The notes beneath the pieces were generated by a model, which searched no databases, was not told where the DNA came from, and worked only from the letters and a program-made list of their open reading frames with translations. From Vanilla planifolia (Eukaryota; Streptophyta; Magnoliopsida; Asparagales; Orchidaceae), in contig CM043877.1 of assembly GCA_023846275.1 (NCBI GenBank), positions 13,995,107 through 14,059,106 on the forward strand: a stretch of DNA of 64,000 nt, read 5' to 3'. Below are positions 62,607 to 64,000 of this stretch, one piece after another. A program made the position numbers and the translations under genes. Position 1 is the stretch's first letter, and each line of letters starts with the position of its first letter.

Positions 62607-63080
62607 ACAGACTTTTAGGGAGCTTTTAATTGGTTGTTGAACATGAAATGCTCCTAGTTTCTACAAGGAATTGGACATGAAAATTTGAGAACAAAACAAT
62701 TAGTCGAGGCCTCGAAATATAATGTGGTCTTGGACTTTGACTTGTAAAGATTGAGTTGGTTAAGTTTGCAAAGATTCGTGAAAAGCAAACTTCTTTCTAC
62801 AAGCAGCAAAAAGAATGTTTTTCTTTCGGAGGTCTGCAAAGGTTTATCATAATCAAGTGGTTCTTGACGTACCCCAGATTGTTTAACCAGCTTCTAGGAA
62901 GCTTTTCATTGGCTGTTGAATCAAAGAGTGGCTCTAGTTCTATAAGGAAACAAACTTGATACTTGGAGCCCAAGGTATTTGATAAGGGACATGGAATATA
63001 ATGTGATCACGGATTTCAACTTGTGAGACTCCTTCAGAAATAACTTCCTTCTGGGGGCTGCATACAGAATCTTTTTTTTC
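62607..63080. repeat. Diverged duplication, two units about 285 bp apart
   Basis: Unit 1 starts TAGGGAGCTTTTAATTGG (about 62611). Unit 2 starts TAGGAAGCTTTTCATTGG (about 62896). Both continue with a GTTGAA string, then CTAGTTT or CTAGTTC with an ACAAGGAA or ATAAGGAA string. They then share GAAATATAATGTGGTC or GGAATATAATGTGATC, ACTTGTAAAGA or ACTTGTGAGA, and AACTTCTTTCT or AACTTCCTTCT. Divergence is substantial, so the event is old. No coding content is visible. Confidence 0.75.
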
Positions 63081-64000
63081 CCCTCTTAAAAGCAATTTCA
63101 GTTTTATGCTCTATGCCCACCACAAGTGCACCATTACTAAGGTTTCTGGAACATACATTAATCTCTATAATAGACCCATATTTCAAATGGAAAGTATGAA
63201 CATGTGAACATACATTCAAATTAGAGATAAAGTAAACAAGTTGAGTAACTCATTCAAAGCGGTGCTAGAGGACACAACATCTGCTCACAATTCAGTACTA
63301 ACTTCAGTGAAAGCAATAGGCCAGCAACAGCTACCACTGACCACGATAGATACTACTGTGCTGCTTCAGTGCGAAATCTAGGAGTAAATGGAATATAAGC
63401 TGATAAAAACATCCACACAGAACCCTTAAAAATGAGATGGCACCGCAGACACTGTACCCAATGTTCTTCAAAAACTGCTCCAGACAGGAATAAAGAACCA
63501 TGAAGTTTCAGAGCTAAGTTTCAGAACCAATCCGTCATATTTTGTAGGTTATGGCCCTGGTACCAAAATCAGAAAAACAGACCTTCTGATCCTGTGTATG
63601 TACGATCCAATGGATTCAGTTTTATTTAGTTGACTTCTGCTTAGCTCCCTAAGCTTCTACCCTTTAGCGGTCCTATATACAACTCCTTTTGATTATAAGA
63701 AGTAATGTTTGATGATTTTTTTTGATGAATGGAAGTTTTCTTGACAGCAGAGATTATGTTTTTGGTGTACATCTAATAGGGTTTTAACTTTTAAGGGATT
63801 TCTAAGCCTGTTTGCCTGGTGAGATTCCGTGTCAAAGGTGAGATGCATTCATTCCTTCACATTTTCTCAATACATTTTCCCATACATTACCATGCCATAA
63901 ATCATTAAAATCAATCTTGATTTGTGTCTTCAGGCATAGACTTCACAAAATATTAATTTCATATCTTATGATCTGCAGATTTTAAGCTACTGTTCTCCCA

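Larger units (their letters stand above)
60935..64000. other. Mei2-like intron continuing to the window end
   Basis: Upstream (on the minus strand) of the exon beginning QYGDIRS, no exon for the first half of RRM1 was found up to 64000. This stretch is therefore taken as intron, at least 3 kb long. It holds a GA microsatellite at about 62265-62290 and a diverged duplication at 62607-63080. Confidence 0.55.

Noticed and set aside
1-64000. CRISPR arrays, bacterial operons, riboswitches or a new defence system
   Set aside because: The DNA is plant nuclear in character. No regular short repeat-spacer array or clustered prokaryote-type genes were seen.

Overview
The window is nuclear DNA of a flowering plant. 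The evidence is multi-exon genes with GT/AG introns, a chloroplast-targeted protease, a Mei2-like RNA-binding gene, an X8-domain wall gene and plant Ty1/copia fossils. Intergenic and intronic sequence is strongly AT-rich; the ribonucleotide reductase gene is a sharp GC-rich island. The species cannot be named from the sequence.

Layout. At the left edge (83-2505, minus) is a CYP85-clan cytochrome P450 with eight recognisable exons. Its first exon was not found and its haem exon carries a frame error, so it looks like a pseudogene or a damaged gene. Positions 2.5-8.3 kb are AT-rich spacer with a 2 x 181 bp tandem repeat. Positions 8281-11552 are a second, partial copy of the 3' end and flank of the CTPA gene that lies 23 kb downstream. 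An intronless ribonucleotide reductase small-subunit gene (12300-13322, plus) follows, then spacer with a LINE fragment near 14.9 kb. CTPA itself (17844-32446, plus, 12 exons) encodes a thylakoid carboxyl-terminal processing protease. Its 6.9-kb first intron holds a copia element with both LTRs (about 18850-23992). The 3' flank (to 36828) matches the 8.3-11.5 kb copy but carries three extra blocks. One block is GC-rich and encodes a possible 79-residue membrane protein on the minus strand.

An X8/CBM43 GPI-anchored-type gene (39188-40582, minus, four exons, one of them 31 nt) follows. The right third (42856 to beyond the window end, minus) is a Mei2-like (AML) gene. One of its introns is 15.7 kb long and contains two broken copia fossils (about 50.5-54.05 kb and 54.84-59.41 kb) plus unassigned decayed repeats. 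The first part of RRM1 and the start codon of the AML gene lie beyond 64 kb.

The genes do not form one pathway: they are DNA precursor synthesis, thylakoid protein maturation, cell wall/callose binding, RNA binding and oxidative metabolism. No new defence or mobile system was found. The most informative structures are the direct duplication of the CTPA 3' end, the GC-rich small reading frame inside only one of the two copies, and the transposon-swollen introns.
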